The notes below the pieces were generated by a model that searched no databases, had not been told where the DNA came from, and saw only the letters and a program-made list of their open reading frames with translations. From assembly GCF_001644665.1 (NCBI RefSeq), contig NZ_CP011393.1:1262001-1326000 (forward strand): 64,000 nucleotides of DNA, given 5' to 3'. Numbering within the stretch: position 1 is the first letter of the stretch; each line of letters begins with the position of its first letter. The DNA is from Fervidobacterium pennivorans. Its GTDB lineage: Bacteria > Thermotogota > Thermotogae > Thermotogales > Fervidobacteriaceae. Shown piece by piece: positions 26,932-36,035 of the stretch. The position numbers were made by a program, and so were the translations under genes.

Positions 26932-28140
26932 ATGTTTGAGAAGAAGGTAAACATCTACAACGTCTTTGAGTTAAGATGCAAAACAACATGCTATTTTGGT
27001 GTAGGTGCGATAGATAAAATGGGGGATATTTCTGAGTATCTTTCAAAACATGGGATGAGAAAAGTAATTGTTGTAACGGACCCTGTTGCATACAAAGTTA
27101 CTGGAGCATGGGATGTTGTGACAAAATACTTCAACGAATTTGGCATAGAATACGTTCTGTATGATAAGGTTACACCAAATCCAACAGTTGAACAGATTGA
27201 TGAAGCAACGAAACTTGGAAAGGATTTTGGTGCACAAGTGGTGTTTGGTATAGGTGGAGGTAGTCCGATAGACACAGCAAAAAGTGTTGCAGTGCTTTTG
27301 GAATACGAAGGGAAAACGGGAGAGGAACTTTACGAAGGAAAATTCACCCCAGAAAAGGCTAAGCCAATTATTGCTATTAACACAACACATGGCACAGGAA
27401 CTGAAGTGGACAGATTTGCTGTTGCCTCGATACTTGAGAAAGAATACAAACCAGCAATTGCTTACGACTGCATTTACCCAGTCTTTTCTATTGATGACCC
27501 GCAACTAATGGTTACACTCCCATACAAACAAACACTTTACACAACTATTGATGCACTTAATCACATCACAGAAGCATCGACAACGCTTGCAAGAAACCCA
27601 TACTCCATACTCTTAGCAAAGGAAACCGTCAGACTTATTGCAACATACTTGCCACAGGCACTCAGCAATCCAAACGACCTTAATGCAAGATATTGGCTAC
27701 TTTACGCATCAGCTATCGCTGGCATTTCTTTCGATAATGGATTACTCCACTTCACTCACGCACTCGAACACCCACTTAGCGCAGTAAAACCAGACCTTGC
27801 ACACGGACTTGGACTTGCAATGCTACTTCCGGCAGTTGTAAAAGAGATTTATCCCTTTGTTGCAGAGATTCTCGCAGAAGTTTTCGAACCGATAGTTCCA
27901 GGTCTTGAAGGAAAGCCAGGAGAAGCAGAAAAAATAGCAAAAGGAATTGAAGACTGGCTTTTCAATATGGGATTAACAGAAAAACTTCAAGATGTTGGTT
28001 TCAGCGAAGAACATGTTGAAAAACTTACAGAGCTTGCTATGACTACTCCATCTTTGGGATTGCTTCTTAGCCAAGCACCAGTAAAAGCAGAAAAAGAGGT
28101 AATATCAAGAATATATAGAAACTCTTTGAGGAGAATGTGA
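26932..28140 (+). CDS. Iron-containing alcohol dehydrogenase
   Basis: This NAD(P)-dependent dehydrogenase belongs to the Fe-ADH (group III) family. The nucleotide motif FGIGGGSPIDTAKSVA and the TTHGTGTEVDRFAV region are clear. Metal ligands fall in the stretch from SFDNGLLHFTHALEHPLS to LAHGLGLAM, with the expected histidines. Its 402 residues are normal. It probably disposes of reducing power by making alcohol during fermentation, though the substrate is not shown. The ATG has GAGGAGG at 8 nt. The IS110 element lies upstream and may have separated it from a promoter. Confidence 0.93.
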   Translation: MFEKKVNIYNVFELRCKTTCYFGVGAIDKMGDISEYLSKHGMRKVIVVTDPVAYKVTGAWDVVTKYFNEFGIEYVLYDKVTPNPTVEQIDEATKLGKDFGAQVVFGIGGGSPIDTAKSVAVLLEYEGKTGEELYEGKFTPEKAKPIIAINTTHGTGTEVDRFAVASILEKEYKPAIAYDCIYPVFSIDDPQLMVTLPYKQTLYTTIDALNHITEASTTLARNPYSILLAKETVRLIATYLPQALSNPNDLNARYWLLYASAIAGISFDNGLLHFTHALEHPLSAVKPDLAHGLGLAMLLPAVVKEIYPFVAEILAEVFEPIVPGLEGKPGEAEKIAKGIEDWLFNMGLTEKLQDVGFSEEHVEKLTELAMTTPSLGLLLSQAPVKAEKEVISRIYRNSLRRM

Positions 28141-28160
28141 GCCTTTTAGAATCTAAAATG

Positions 28161-28197
28161 AAAAACGCTCCGGTTTTGAACCGGAGCGTTATTGTTA
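28161..28197. terminator. Bidirectional terminator between convergent genes
   Basis: AACGCTCCGGTT (28164-28175) pairs with AACCGGAGCGTT (28179-28190) around a 3-nt loop. T-rich sequence follows on both strands. Confidence 0.9.
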
Positions 28198-28207
28198 AGT
28201 TGTAAGG

Positions 28208-28834
28208 TTAGTCACTCATCGGCAAGCTTTTTTTGACCCATTCGTATACATCTTCACATACTCGAAGTGCATCGATGGGTAGTTCTTTGTGTTTATATGC
28301 TTTTAAGATGAGTATTTCATTGTCTTTATATACTATACCTACAGAGGTAAATTGCAACAAATGTTCTTTTAAATCGTAAGGAATATTATCGATTATTTCC
28401 TTAGGTTTTGCGATAAAATACTTTAGAAATGGGGTTTTCTTGGAAATGAAAAATTTCGAAAGACCGCGGGGTACAATTGCAAATTCAGAAATGGGTAACG
28501 ACAAGGTAATACCTTTAACCAGCATGCAGAAATACCTCTGAGAATTATATCTGTTAGACACATACATTTCGAAATAAAAGCGTTTCTCCTCGGTGTCTTC
28601 GTTTGTAAATATATCACTTATTCTAACGGATAACCATCTTAAAGTTGGATGAGCTTTCAATATGCCTTTTAGGATAGAGCGTTCAAATTCGTTATCAGAT
28701 CCAATATATTTATATCCAAACCTTTCAACGTATTCTTTTCTCTTGTTTTGCCTGTTTTTAGACAGGTGGTATATCACTAGCAATTCAATTATTGAACTGG
28801 CAACAACGAACAAAATAATAGTCAACATAACCAT
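28208..28834 (-). CDS. Membrane-anchored protein of unknown function
   Basis: One N-terminal membrane helix (about residues 3-22) is followed by a basic stretch (SKNRQNKRKEYVERFG) and a soluble, probably cytoplasmic domain of about 180 residues. I recognise no motif. The ATG has AAGGTG about 10 nt upstream. It is the last gene of the metal operon, 15 nt after the CYTH fusion gene, so a role at the membrane linked to metal or redox handling is possible but unproven. Confidence 0.65.
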   Translation of the reverse strand: MVMLTIILFVVASSIIELLVIYHLSKNRQNKRKEYVERFGYKYIGSDNEFERSILKGILKAHPTLRWLSVRISDIFTNEDTEEKRFYFEMYVSNRYNSQRYFCMLVKGITLSLPISEFAIVPRGLSKFFISKKTPFLKYFIAKPKEIIDNIPYDLKEHLLQFTSVGIVYKDNEILILKAYKHKELPIDALRVCEDVYEWVKKSLPMSD

Positions 28835-28849
28835 ACAATATCAACACCT

Positions 28850-29917
28850 TTACTCAACACGTGATTTCCCTGTAACATGTTCTAAGACAATTTTTATAAC
28901 TTTTGTGTTTTTACACTCTTCCTCTTCTCCATTTCCATCGACTGGAACATTTATTTTGTATTTTTCAGCAAGCTGAGGCGAATACTTTTTGACAAGTTCA
29001 TAAATCGCTACTCTTTTTTCTACACCTTCTACTAATTCGGCACTGCCAAATGCGATTGCACTTTCATATGCAGTTGTCAATTTTTCTGGCAATACTTTTG
29101 ATTTTGCAGTTACACTGAAGCTGACTTTCGGGTGTTTTGATATATTCTCAAGTTTTTTGCCATCTAGTGCGCAGTGGATATATATTATTCCGTCTTTATA
29201 TGCATAATTAACGGGTACTCCGTATGGGTATTCCCCATCGAATGTTGAAAGCACCCCATATTCGCCTTTTTCTATTATTTCTAGTGCCTTTCCGATAGGA
29301 AGTTCTCTGTCTTTTCGGCGCATCATTTTAAATCTACTAACACCCATTATTTGACGGATTTTTTCAACTATTAATCTTGGAGGGATGGAGCTTACAATAG
29401 CTATATTTTTGTTTGTGTACCTATCAAATTCTTCGTAGTTAAGACCCTTGCCAAGTTCGTATTCTTTTTCATATATTTCGAAATCTTCATGTGTTTCGAT
29501 TTCGACAAGGTATTTGACGGATACATTGTATGGTTTTTCGAGTTCAACGAATTCGTCGAGCACGATTTCAGCAGGTTTTTCGCTGATGAAATATCTTACC
29601 TTTGCTGCGACAGGAATTCTTATCAAAGTATTCCATAGAGATTCGTTAAGTCTTATTTCGTATTCTTCTTCAATTCTTTTGAAACCTTCCATCAACTCCG
29701 ATTTAAAAGCAACAATCCATTTTTCGTTTCCTGTTTCATCAACCATGTATCTGACACGGCAATTTTTGATATTCTTATCCTTAGCAAAATCAAAAAAGGA
29801 GCAGTCCTGTAGATACCATTGGACCACTCCTAGTTTCCATTTTGAAATTGCTTTAAGTTTCTGGGCTTTTTCTTCACTAACAAGGTACTTTTTTTCGCGT
29901 TCAATGCTTTCACTCAT
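28850..29917 (-). CDS. Fusion of CYTH domain and Nim-type flavin-binding domain
   Basis: Residues 1 to about 180 look like a CYTH (triphosphate tunnel) domain: the signature ExExK is present (Glu6, Glu8, Lys10) and basic and acidic strands alternate as expected for binding triphosphates or polyphosphate. From about residue 190 to 340 the protein resembles the pyridoxamine-phosphate-oxidase-like NimA group (GEYGVLSTFDGEYPYGVPV and GIIYIHCALDGKKLENI). I know of no standard family with this order. It lies in an operon with FTR1 and CopA. Function is open. Confidence 0.75.
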   Translation of the reverse strand: MSESIEREKKYLVSEEKAQKLKAISKWKLGVVQWYLQDCSFFDFAKDKNIKNCRVRYMVDETGNEKWIVAFKSELMEGFKRIEEEYEIRLNESLWNTLIRIPVAAKVRYFISEKPAEIVLDEFVELEKPYNVSVKYLVEIETHEDFEIYEKEYELGKGLNYEEFDRYTNKNIAIVSSIPPRLIVEKIRQIMGVSRFKMMRRKDRELPIGKALEIIEKGEYGVLSTFDGEYPYGVPVNYAYKDGIIYIHCALDGKKLENISKHPKVSFSVTAKSKVLPEKLTTAYESAIAFGSAELVEGVEKRVAIYELVKKYSPQLAEKYKINVPVDGNGEEEECKNTKVIKIVLEHVTGKSRVE

Positions 29918-29953
29918 CTTTAACTGTGCTCCTGTCTACATTTCTTGGCATGA

Positions 29954-30160
29954 TTACATGATCGTTGCCGATTCTACAGGATAATCAATTTCTTCGAGCT
30001 TTTGCACTACCCTCTCAATGCTATCCGTTTCAATGACAATTTCCTTCTGAGCAACCCTAATTTCAAAGTTGGTTTCACCAATTTCCTCGAGTGCCTTCGA
30101 AATTCTCATTTTGCAGTGATTGCAAGAAATGTCAGGGACTTTCAATAAATATTGTGCCAT
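29954..30160 (-). CDS. Heavy-metal-associated domain protein, CopZ-like chaperone
   Basis: This 68-residue ferredoxin-like HMA domain carries the metal motif CNHC (Cys13 and Cys16). It probably delivers Cu(I) to the ATPase encoded just upstream. The conserved Met/Thr before the first Cys (MTC) is replaced by DIS, which is a common variant outside copper chaperones, so metal choice is not certain. The ATG has GGAGGG upstream. It starts 13 nt after the ATPase gene ends. Confidence 0.88.
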   Translation of the reverse strand: MAQYLLKVPDISCNHCKMRISKALEEIGETNFEIRVAQKEIVIETDSIERVVQKLEEIDYPVESATIM

Positions 30161-30173
30161 CTTTAACCCTCCT

Positions 30174-32357
30174 TCAACTTTCAGTTTTGAATTTCTTTCG
30201 GATGTTCATAGAATTCAAGATTACTGTTATTGAGCTCATCGCCATGGCTCCTTCTGCAATGGCTGGGTGCAAAAGACCAATCATTGCTAAGGGGATAGCC
30301 ACCACGTTATACAAAAATGCAAACAAAAGGTTTGTTTTGATTGCACCAAACGTAGCTTTCGATATCGATATTACATCTGAAACTTTTGATATACCACCTT
30401 TTGTTATTATGATATCTGCACTATCTATCGCCAAGTCACTTCCACTTCCGATGGCAACCCCAATATCTGCAGCTTTCAAAGCAGCTGCATCATTAATACC
30501 ATCACCAACCATAACTACTTTCTTACCCGTTGCCTGGTATTTTCTCACAATGTCCATTTTTTCTTCTGGTTTTACATTAGCATAAATTTCGTCTATGCCA
30601 ACGATTTTTGCAACATGTATTGCGGTTTTTTCGTTATCACCAGTTACCATCACGGGTATTATACCATGTGATTTTAGTTCTTCGATAGCTTTTTTCGAAT
30701 CTTCACGAACAGTATCTTCCAACGCGAAGAAACCTATGATTATGTCGTTTTTACACACTTCAACAATGGACATACCTCTAGAAGTGTATTCTTCGTAACT
30801 CGACACATCCTTAGGTTTTCCAATGAAGTATTCGTCAGTTCCAATTTTTGCTTTCAAACCCTTGCCGTGTATTTCTTCGAATCCGTTGATTGTTTCACAT
30901 CCATCAGTTGTGTCGATTATTTCAGTTGTGTTTAAATACTCTGAAATGGCTTTAGAAAGAGGATGAGTCGATAATTGTATGATTTGTTTTACTTTTTTGC
31001 GTTCGTCAACCGGTAGGTTCTCTACCGCTACACGAGGTTTTCCATAGGTTATCGTTCCGGTTTTGTCAAAAAGAACATATCCTACATTCTTAACCGTTTG
31101 TATCGCCTCTGCGTTTTTTATCAAAAGCCCTTTCTTTGCTGCAAGAGAAGTTCCAACTATCAAAGCCATCGGAGTTGCAAGTCCAAGTGCACAGGGACAC
31201 GCAATGACAACTGTTGTTAAGAAGACGAAAATTGAAAACGACAGTCTATCAATTTCATGCAATGACCATGGCAACATCAAGCGTATCGAATGCGTTAAGT
31301 CGCTTAAAGAATCAAAATTGAAATACCAGAGAAATGCACTTAGAAGAGCTAAACTGATAATTGTTGGGACGAAATAATTCGTTATCCTGTCAGCAAGTTG
31401 TTGGATTGGGACCTTTGCCCCCTGTGCTTCTTGAACAAGAGCTATCATTTTAGATAGGAACGTATCTTCACCAACTCTTGTAACCTTAATTTTCAAAACA
31501 CCTGTCAAATTCAAAGCTCCCCCGACTACTTCATCGTTTACCCCCTTTTCAACAGGGATGGATTCACCTGTTATCATAGATTCATCGACAGAAGAATGCC
31601 CTTCAACAATTATTCCGTCAGCGGGTATTCTCTCACCAGGTTTAACAAGAGCTAGTAGTCCTTCCTTAACAGCCTCGATAGGAACCAATAATTCGCCTTT
31701 GTCTGTAATTATTCTTGCCTCTTTCGACTGTAGTGCCAGCAATTCCTTAACCTGTTTTGATGCTTTGTCCCTAAGGGTAGATTCTATATATCTTCCTACA
31801 AGGTGGAGAGAGACTATCATTGCACCAATCGTACCAAATGGGTGTATAGATAGACCAAAGTAAGTAGTAACATTTGTTAACCACGCAGTTACAGCTCCAA
31901 AAAATATCAAAGTATCCATATTCGAATGTTTGTGCAAGAGTGCAATTGTTGCACCGCGGATAGTGTCTCTTCCTGCATAGAAAATGACAATCGCTGAGAA
32001 AATTAGTTCTATCTCTTTGAAAAACGGGACGTGTTTTCCAGACATGTGCAGAAACATAAGGACCATGAGGGGTATAGTTATTGTAAGAGAAATGTATGTA
32101 TTCTTTTTGATTCTTTTAAGCCTTTTTTTTTCGATGGCTTCAAGAGGTTCGTCTGAAACCCCGTAACCAACACTTTCGACAGCTTTCTGAAGAACTTCAT
32201 CAGGTACATCTTTTTCCAACACAACGAAAGCAGTGTTTGTTGCCAAATTTACAGCTGCAAACTTAACCCCATCAACTTTTGACAGAGATTTTTCAACTAT
32301 CCTTGCACAATTTGCACAAGTCATTCCGGTTATCTTTAAACTCTTTTTCTGCTCCAT
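30174..32357 (-). CDS. copA: Copper-type P1B ATPase
   Basis: This pump uses ATP to move soft metals, most likely Cu(I), across the membrane. One N-terminal HMA domain has GMTCANC (Cys14, Cys17). TGES (263-266) is the actuator, CPC (387-389) the metal site in the sixth helix, and Asp431 in DKTGT the phosphorylated residue. The late [10 protein letters not shown] closes the ATP domain. The 727 residues are complete. The CPC motif fits copper or silver rather than zinc. It follows the FTR1 gene by 9 nt and precedes an HMA chaperone. Confidence 0.93.
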   Translation of the reverse strand: MEQKKSLKITGMTCANCARIVEKSLSKVDGVKFAAVNLATNTAFVVLEKDVPDEVLQKAVESVGYGVSDEPLEAIEKKRLKRIKKNTYISLTITIPLMVLMFLHMSGKHVPFFKEIELIFSAIVIFYAGRDTIRGATIALLHKHSNMDTLIFFGAVTAWLTNVTTYFGLSIHPFGTIGAMIVSLHLVGRYIESTLRDKASKQVKELLALQSKEARIITDKGELLVPIEAVKEGLLALVKPGERIPADGIIVEGHSSVDESMITGESIPVEKGVNDEVVGGALNLTGVLKIKVTRVGEDTFLSKMIALVQEAQGAKVPIQQLADRITNYFVPTIISLALLSAFLWYFNFDSLSDLTHSIRLMLPWSLHEIDRLSFSIFVFLTTVVIACPCALGLATPMALIVGTSLAAKKGLLIKNAEAIQTVKNVGYVLFDKTGTITYGKPRVAVENLPVDERKKVKQIIQLSTHPLSKAISEYLNTTEIIDTTDGCETINGFEEIHGKGLKAKIGTDEYFIGKPKDVSSYEEYTSRGMSIVEVCKNDIIIGFFALEDTVREDSKKAIEELKSHGIIPVMVTGDNEKTAIHVAKIVGIDEIYANVKPEEKMDIVRKYQATGKKVVMVGDGINDAAALKAADIGVAIGSGSDLAIDSADIIITKGGISKVSDVISISKATFGAIKTNLLFAFLYNVVAIPLAMIGLLHPAIAEGAMAMSSITVILNSMNIRKKFKTES

Positions 32358-32366
32358 ACATCTTAC

Positions 32367-33068
32367 CTACGCTTTTGAAAAAATGCGTTTCAAATCTTCA
32401 TCGAAGAATAGGATGATCATAGATACAAAATAAATTCCAATGAGCAACAATTCGTAAAATTCACCAGCTATTTCAAATAGATCCACAATCCCCTCGCCGA
32501 ACATTTCTGCACCCAGGACTATTAGAACTACACCCAAGAACTTGAAAATCCTCTTAATGTTTATCTTGATAGCATATTTGAACATTGCAAAAACCAAGCC
32601 AACTGCCAAAACCAAGCCAATTAAGATCCCAGTTATAGTTTCGAACGAATTCTTCCCAATACTTGCGAGTGTAAATACAACCAACTCTATGCCTTCCCTC
32701 AAAACTGATATGAAGGCTAATGAAAACAAACCAATTGAAGATGAACGCCTATCGACATTTTCCTTGAGATTCTTAGCTATGTTTTTATTCTGCCTGCCAA
32801 TCCAAACAACCACATATGTTATTAAGACTGATGCAATGAGTTTCATTAATGCTTCAAAAAACTCTCTTTCCGCACCTTCCGACGTACTCATTTGTAAATA
32901 ACTTAGTAGACCTACTATCAAGCTTGCTATAACCCCACCAAAAGTTCCGTAAAGCACATACTTAATCAAAGTGTCCCTTCCAGATTGTTTTAAATATGTG
33001 AGTATAATACCAACTAAAAGAGCAGCCTCAAAAACCTCGCGAAAAGATAGGAAGAATGTCTGTAACAA
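32367..33068 (-). CDS. FTR1-family iron permease
   Basis: About seven membrane segments carry two RExxE motifs, REVFE (residues 10-14) and REGIE (124-128), the iron-binding hallmark of FTR1/EfeU permeases. In bacteria these import oxidised or free ferrous iron, often with EfeO and EfeB, which are absent here. The TTG at 33068 is preferred since GGAGGTG lies 6 nt before it; a GTG at 33077 overlaps that site. It is first in the operon with copA. Confidence 0.9.
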   Translation of the reverse strand: MLQTFFLSFREVFEAALLVGIILTYLKQSGRDTLIKYVLYGTFGGVIASLIVGLLSYLQMSTSEGAEREFFEALMKLIASVLITYVVVWIGRQNKNIAKNLKENVDRRSSSIGLFSLAFISVLREGIELVVFTLASIGKNSFETITGILIGLVLAVGLVFAMFKYAIKINIKRIFKFLGVVLIVLGAEMFGEGIVDLFEIAGEFYELLLIGIYFVSMIILFFDEDLKRIFSKA

Positions 33069-33106
33069 ACCAAGCACCTCCTCGACTTATTTGAATTCCC
33101 AATAAA

Positions 33107-33135
33107 ATTATATCAAATGTATTGAATAAGTCAAT
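33107..33135 (-). promoter_or_regulatory. Promoter of the metal operon with overlapping inverted repeat
   Basis: On the minus strand TTGACT (33129-33134), a 16-bp spacer and TATAAT (33107-33112). The inverted repeat ATTGA-N5-TCAAT (33121-33135) covers the -35. A further inverted pair, GACTTATT (33084-33091) and AATAAGTC (33125-33132), flanks the promoter. Confidence 0.6.
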
Positions 33136-33240
33136 AAGGTAAAACTAATTAGAAATACGAAATAATTTAGAAAAAACAAATATGGACAGAGGATACGATT
33201 TTAAGGCATTTAGACGAGGGGTTAATTGAACTGAGTAATA

Positions 33241-34383
33241 CTAAACGTTAAGGTTAGAAGCGAGGAAGAAGTAAAGGTTGTTATTTTTTGCATAGTACAT
33301 AGCAACATCGGCTTTTAATAACAAATCACCGAAGGATGTTGCATCTTTTGGATAAATTGCTATGCCGAAATTTGCGGATACGTTTATTGTATTTTCTTCA
33401 TACTGTATGGGTTTTTCGAGTTCGTTAATAACTCTTTCTACAAATTGAACATACTCCTTGCAATCGTAAAGGAGATAAACAAATTCATCTCCGCCAACTC
33501 TTGCAAGAAAATCACTTTTTCGCATGACTGATGAGAGTCGCTGAGCTACCACTGAAATAACATAATCACCAGCTTTATGTCCAAATCTATCGTTAACGGG
33601 TTTAAAATTCTTCAGATCAACATATACAACGCACACCTGTTTTCCTTCCCTATTTGCTAGTGCGAGCATTCTTTCTGCTTCATTTTCAAGAGCTCTTCTA
33701 TTTGGAAGGTTGGTGAGCGGGTCTCTCAAAGAGATGTATTCAAGATATTCTTTTTGTTTTTGTAGTTCATTTTCAAGCTTTATCCTTTCGAAAACAACAC
33801 CAACTTGATTGGCAAAAACTGTAGCTATTCTTATTGAAAATTCATTAAAAGCTTTTTCGTCTTCAAAATTATCAAGGTTAAGGAAAGCTACTATCTCATT
33901 TTCCACAGATATCGGAACAGAGAGCATGGCTTTAATTTCTGAGATTCTTCCGTATTTCAGAAGAATTTCCTGACGCTCGTCCATAATTTTTGTAGAATCA
34001 AATTCGTCAAGATGCGTGATAATTTTCACTTGCCCGTCTAAGCTTTGTGCAAGTTCTTCAGGTTTGAATTTTACCTTCGATAACTGAGCAAAATCGTAAC
34101 CTACACACGCAGCAAATTCATAGTAGTCTCCGTTTTTAATCAAAACAGAGCCGGCTTGTGCACCAGGAATAATTTCAACCGCTTTTTCAAGTATGAATTG
34201 ATAACTTGGAGCAAGAATACCCTTAAGGAGCCCTTGAGTCAGTTCGGTTATCGCTTCAAGGGATTTATTCAATGTTTCTTCCATTTTTAACAGTTTTTGT
34301 GTTTTGAACTCGTTTACAAATAACGTAATCGATACAATCAGAACCAAAAAGAGCAGTATTAGGAATATTTCTTTAATAGTCAA
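33241..34383 (-). CDS. Diguanylate cyclase, membrane helix plus GAF and GGDEF domains
   Basis: This half of a cyclic-di-GMP synthase begins with one membrane helix (residues 4-23), then a GAF domain (about 55-200) and a GGDEF domain. DPLTNLPNRR (221-230) opens the cyclase domain, GGDEF (297-301) is intact and catalytic, and RKSD (288-291) forms the product-inhibition site five residues before it. The TTG start overlaps the stop of the upstream sensor gene by 4 nt. The single leading helix suggests it was, or still is, the second half of a longer receptor. Confidence 0.9.
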   Translation of the reverse strand: MTIKEIFLILLFLVLIVSITLFVNEFKTQKLLKMEETLNKSLEAITELTQGLLKGILAPSYQFILEKAVEIIPGAQAGSVLIKNGDYYEFAACVGYDFAQLSKVKFKPEELAQSLDGQVKIITHLDEFDSTKIMDERQEILLKYGRISEIKAMLSVPISVENEIVAFLNLDNFEDEKAFNEFSIRIATVFANQVGVVFERIKLENELQKQKEYLEYISLRDPLTNLPNRRALENEAERMLALANREGKQVCVVYVDLKNFKPVNDRFGHKAGDYVISVVAQRLSSVMRKSDFLARVGGDEFVYLLYDCKEYVQFVERVINELEKPIQYEENTINVSANFGIAIYPKDATSFGDLLLKADVAMYYAKNNNLYFFLASNLNV

Positions 34384-34901
34384 AAATCTTTCGTATTTAA
34401 ACCATAGACAAAGTCTTTTGATAGTGTTCTATCACCAGAAGAAATTTTTATCCCTTTTATCTGATATTTTTCGAGGATATAGCTTGCGTCTAATTTGACA
34501 ACAGCAAACTTATCAGGCAAATATGAATTACCGAATGAGTCCAAAATCTTAAAGCGCATCAATAACAAGGTGCCTTCTGATGTGATTTCAAAATAACCAG
34601 TTGGGGGATAACCAGAAGAGAACTCCACATAATTCACATATGGATAGTCTTTTCGTATAATTTTCTTGACGTTATTGATGAAATTGGAATCATTATTTTT
34701 GAGTGCTTCATAAAGCTCGGTCCATTGGAAATATGCAAATGAGATGTTAACCGCTTCATTTTCAATGACTATACGTGCTAACTTTTTTAAGTTTTCGTCT
34801 TCATTATAGATGAAAAAATTCATTCCTATGATGAAAGATATGATAATTGTCAAAAGAAAAATTAGAAATTTCCAATTTGCAAGTCTTAGGAAACCCATCA
34901 T
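34380..34901 (-). CDS. Extracytoplasmic sensor half of a split diguanylate cyclase
   Basis: A membrane helix (about residues 11-31) is followed by about 140 residues that look like a CHASE-type ligand-binding domain, ending abruptly at NTKDF. The stop falls in a run of five T residues, and one extra T would fuse it in frame to the GGDEF protein, giving the usual helix-sensor-helix-GAF-GGDEF layout of about 553 residues. The ATG has GAGAGGT upstream. It could also be a genuine two-gene arrangement. Confidence 0.72.
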   Translation of the reverse strand: MMGFLRLANWKFLIFLLTIIISFIIGMNFFIYNEDENLKKLARIVIENEAVNISFAYFQWTELYEALKNNDSNFINNVKKIIRKDYPYVNYVEFSSGYPPTGYFEITSEGTLLLMRFKILDSFGNSYLPDKFAVVKLDASYILEKYQIKGIKISSGDRTLSKDFVYGLNTKDF

Positions 34902-35045
34902 ACCGACCTCTCATAGAATGGATTTTCATGTGATATTATACCACCTAAACAAGTAAAAATGATGAAATGTCTATAAAAATCTTAAGCTCTTGTGATAAAA
35001 TATAATAAAAAAACCAGAATCCCAGCAACTAAAGAGGTGATATGA

Positions 35046-35975
35046 ATGATATTTACTTTAACTATGAACCCATGCCTTGATAGGTACATTTATGTTGATG
35101 AATTAATTGTGGATGATACTATCCGTGCCAAGAAAGTTGTTGATTACCCAGCAGGTAAAGGAATAGACGTTTCGCGTGTAATCAGAGAACTTGGAGGAGT
35201 ATCGATAGCTATTGCGCTTGTTGGTGGAGCTAACGGTAGAAGGCTTGAAGAGATGCTTGATAAGGAAGGAGTCATATACTCATCCATACGCGTTCCTCAA
35301 GAGACGAGAATGAATATTATCTTGGAAACGAGCAAAGGGCAATATCGAATAAGTATGCCCGGTGAAAAAATAGGTGTGAAGAAATTGCAGGTTGTTTTGG
35401 AAGTGCTCAATGCCTTGGTGCGCCAGGGAGATGTTGTTGTAGTGTCCGGTAGCCTTCCAAAAGGAGTTGCAGCCGAGTTCTATACTGGAATCATCTTTAC
35501 TTTAAAACAATGGGGAGCAACTGTTTACTTTGACTCTGATGGAGATAAACTAAAAGCTGGGTTGATAGGCCAACCGGATTATATTAAGCCAAATTTACAC
35601 GAGTTTCAAAGATTGATAGGCAAAAATGTATCCTCTAGAGAAGAAATTATCTCAGAAGCGAGAAAGGTTATAGAAATTCACGAACTGAAAGCTATTCTTT
35701 TAACTCTTGGCGGTGAAGGTGCGTATTTTATTTCTAACGAAAAAGTATTGTACACAAAAACCATAAAGGTTCCTGTTAAAAGTGCAGTTGGCGCTGGTGA
35801 TTCTTTCCTTGCGGGGTTTGTGTTGAAGAAAACAGAAGGTGCTTCTGATGAGGAAGCGTTGAGATGGGCGAACGCATCAGGAACAGCGGCAGTCATGACC
35901 CCTGGAACGAGGCTGTGTAGAAAATCCGATGTGGAAAAATTACTTGAGAAAGTGGAAGTGGAGAGAATAGAGTAG
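35046..35975 (+). CDS. 1-phosphofructokinase-type PfkB sugar kinase
   Basis: A ribokinase-fold kinase of the 1-phosphofructokinase/tagatose-6-phosphate kinase group. The N-terminal TLTMNPCLDRYIYVDEL is typical, AGKGIDVSRVIRELGG is the substrate motif, and SAVGAGDSFLAGFV holds the catalytic base and anion hole. Its 309 residues are complete. No PTS or fructose gene is adjacent, so the exact sugar phosphate is open; a role with the flanking carbohydrate locus is possible. The ATG has AAGAGGTGAT upstream, and a terminator follows. Confidence 0.88.
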   Translation: MIFTLTMNPCLDRYIYVDELIVDDTIRAKKVVDYPAGKGIDVSRVIRELGGVSIAIALVGGANGRRLEEMLDKEGVIYSSIRVPQETRMNIILETSKGQYRISMPGEKIGVKKLQVVLEVLNALVRQGDVVVVSGSLPKGVAAEFYTGIIFTLKQWGATVYFDSDGDKLKAGLIGQPDYIKPNLHEFQRLIGKNVSSREEIISEARKVIEIHELKAILLTLGGEGAYFISNEKVLYTKTIKVPVKSAVGAGDSFLAGFVLKKTEGASDEEALRWANASGTAAVMTPGTRLCRKSDVEKLLEKVEVERIE

Positions 35976-35990
35976 AATTTAAAATTATCA

Positions 35991-36023
35991 AAGAAGAAGG
36001 GGTGAGCCCCCTTCTTCGTTTTT
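35991..36023. terminator. Terminator between the kinase and GH130 genes
   Basis: GAAGAAGGGG (35993-36002) pairs with CCCCTTCTTC (36008-36017), followed by T-rich sequence on the plus strand and a weaker T tract on the minus strand. Confidence 0.88.
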
Positions 36024-36035
36024 GAAAGGTTTTGC

